Part shown: piece after piece, positions 55,202 through 55,662 of the stretch
Position numbering within the stretch: position 1 is the first letter of the stretch
How the letters are laid out: every line of letters begins with the position of its first letter
Origin: an uncultured Oxalicibacterium sp.
GTDB lineage: Bacteria; Pseudomonadota; Gammaproteobacteria; Burkholderiales; Burkholderiaceae_D
Assembly: GCF_913776015.1 (NCBI RefSeq)
Contig: NZ_CAJYMD010000065.1
Location: 1-55,662 of the forward strand
Direction: 5' to 3'
Length of the DNA stretch: 55,662 nucleotides
Notes under the pieces: model-generated
Database searches by the model: none
Seen by the model: the letters and a program-made list of their open reading frames with translations, nothing else
Told to the model about the DNA's origin: nothing
Position numbers and translations under genes: made by a program

Positions 55202-55662
55202 TCCGCAACTGAACAAGAATGGCGAGCTGCAACACCTGCTTACCATCGAAGGCCTGCAAAAGGCACATATCCTGCACATTCTCGATACCGCATCGTCGTT
55301 CGTCAGCATTGGCGATCGCGAAGTGAAGAAGGTGCCACTGATGCGCGGTAAGGGTGTGTTCAACCTGTTCTTCGAAAATTCGACGCGCACGCGCACGACC
55401 TTCGAGATTGCCGCCAAGCGCCTGTCGGCCGATGTGATCAATCTGAATATCGCGGCATCGAGTTCGAGCAAGGGCGAATCGCTGCTCGATACGATCGACA
55501 ACTTGTCGGCCATGCATGCCGACATGTTCGTGGTGCGCCATTCGCAGTCCGGTGCGCCGTACCTGATCGCCAAGCATCTCAACGACACCAGGCAGCCACA
55601 CGTCCACGTCGTGAATGCTGGTGATGGTCGCCATGCGCACCCGACGCAGGGGCTGCTGGACA
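55194..55662 (+). CDS. pyrB: Aspartate carbamoyltransferase catalytic subunit (3' truncated by window)
   Basis: Condenses carbamoyl phosphate and aspartate in pyrimidine synthesis. The first 156 residues are present, beginning [20 protein letters not shown]. The carbamoyl-phosphate motif STRTR lies at 63-67, in [30 protein letters not shown] and [16 protein letters not shown] follow near the window end. The frame is open to the edge. The start overlaps pyrR by 8 bases. Confidence 0.93.
   Translation, partial: MLNPQLNKNGELQHLLTIEGLQKAHILHILDTASSFVSIGDREVKKVPLMRGKGVFNLFFENSTRTRTTFEIAAKRLSADVINLNIAASSSSKGESLLDTIDNLSAMHADMFVVRHSQSGAPYLIAKHLNDTRQPHVHVVNAGDGRHAHPTQGLLD

Overview
The window reads as a chromosomal core region of a betaproteobacterium, most likely a member of the Oxalobacteraceae (Herminiimonas/Janthinobacterium type). 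The basis is the moderate G+C content, the protein sequences, and gene neighbourhoods I associate with Burkholderiales: ispB opposite rplU-rpmA-obgE, ffh-ypjD-pilS-pilR, rubredoxin-kinase-hemL, mpl-esterase-ubiC-RNB-tonB-aroE-mtgA, and ruvX-pyrR-pyrB. The genus is inference. I see no insertion sequence, prophage, CRISPR array, tRNA or rRNA.

Layout. 1-7.4 kb: pilB and ispB (minus), then rplU, rpmA, obgE and proB (plus), then a CNP1-like secreted protein and rppH (minus). 7.5-12.1 kb: proS and a lytic transglycosylase (plus), then a SWIB/H1-like chromatin protein and ffh (minus). 12.3-17.1 kb: ypjD, a small zinc-ribbon protein, pilS, pilR and ampD, tightly packed on plus. 17.1-23.3 kb: class Ia ribonucleotide reductase nrdA and nrdB behind a promoter with two NrdR-like boxes, then a histone H1-like gene and yggT. 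23.5-30.5 kb: a minus-strand block (PfkB kinase, DUF3426 zinc-ribbon protein, prmA, accC, accB, aroQ, TlpA-like thioredoxin, nucleotidyltransferase-like protein). 30.6-37.9 kb: mpl, esterase, ubiC, RNB nuclease, TonB-like, aroE and mtgA. 37.9-41.9 kb: corA behind a 430-base structured leader, hemL and a ThiD-like kinase (minus), and rubredoxin (plus). 42.1-51.9 kb: the twitching-motility chemosensory operon pilG-pilH-pilI-pilJ-pilL, ending in a 2004-residue CheA hybrid kinase. 52.0-55.7 kb: phrB (minus), then yqgE, ruvX, pyrR and the start of pyrB (plus).

How the genes work together. Three separate loci serve type IV pili: the extension motor PilB, the PilS-PilR two-component system, and the Pil-Chp signalling operon. 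Peptidoglycan turnover and recycling recur across the window (lytic transglycosylase, AmpD, Mpl, MtgA). Other themes are dNTP synthesis (NrdAB), pyrimidine synthesis (PyrR-PyrB), fatty-acid initiation (AccB-AccC), shikimate steps (AroQ, AroE), quinone precursors (IspB, UbiC) and nucleoid proteins.

I did not find an unmistakable new defence or mobile system. The most promising leads are regulatory and protein-family oddities. They are the NrdR-box promoter with a long folded leader, the hairpin abutting the pilB start codon, and the corA leader. On the protein side they are a ThiD-like kinase with a non-canonical active-site loop, a nucleotidyltransferase-like protein head-to-head with mpl, and two AKP-repeat chromatin proteins, one fused to SWIB.
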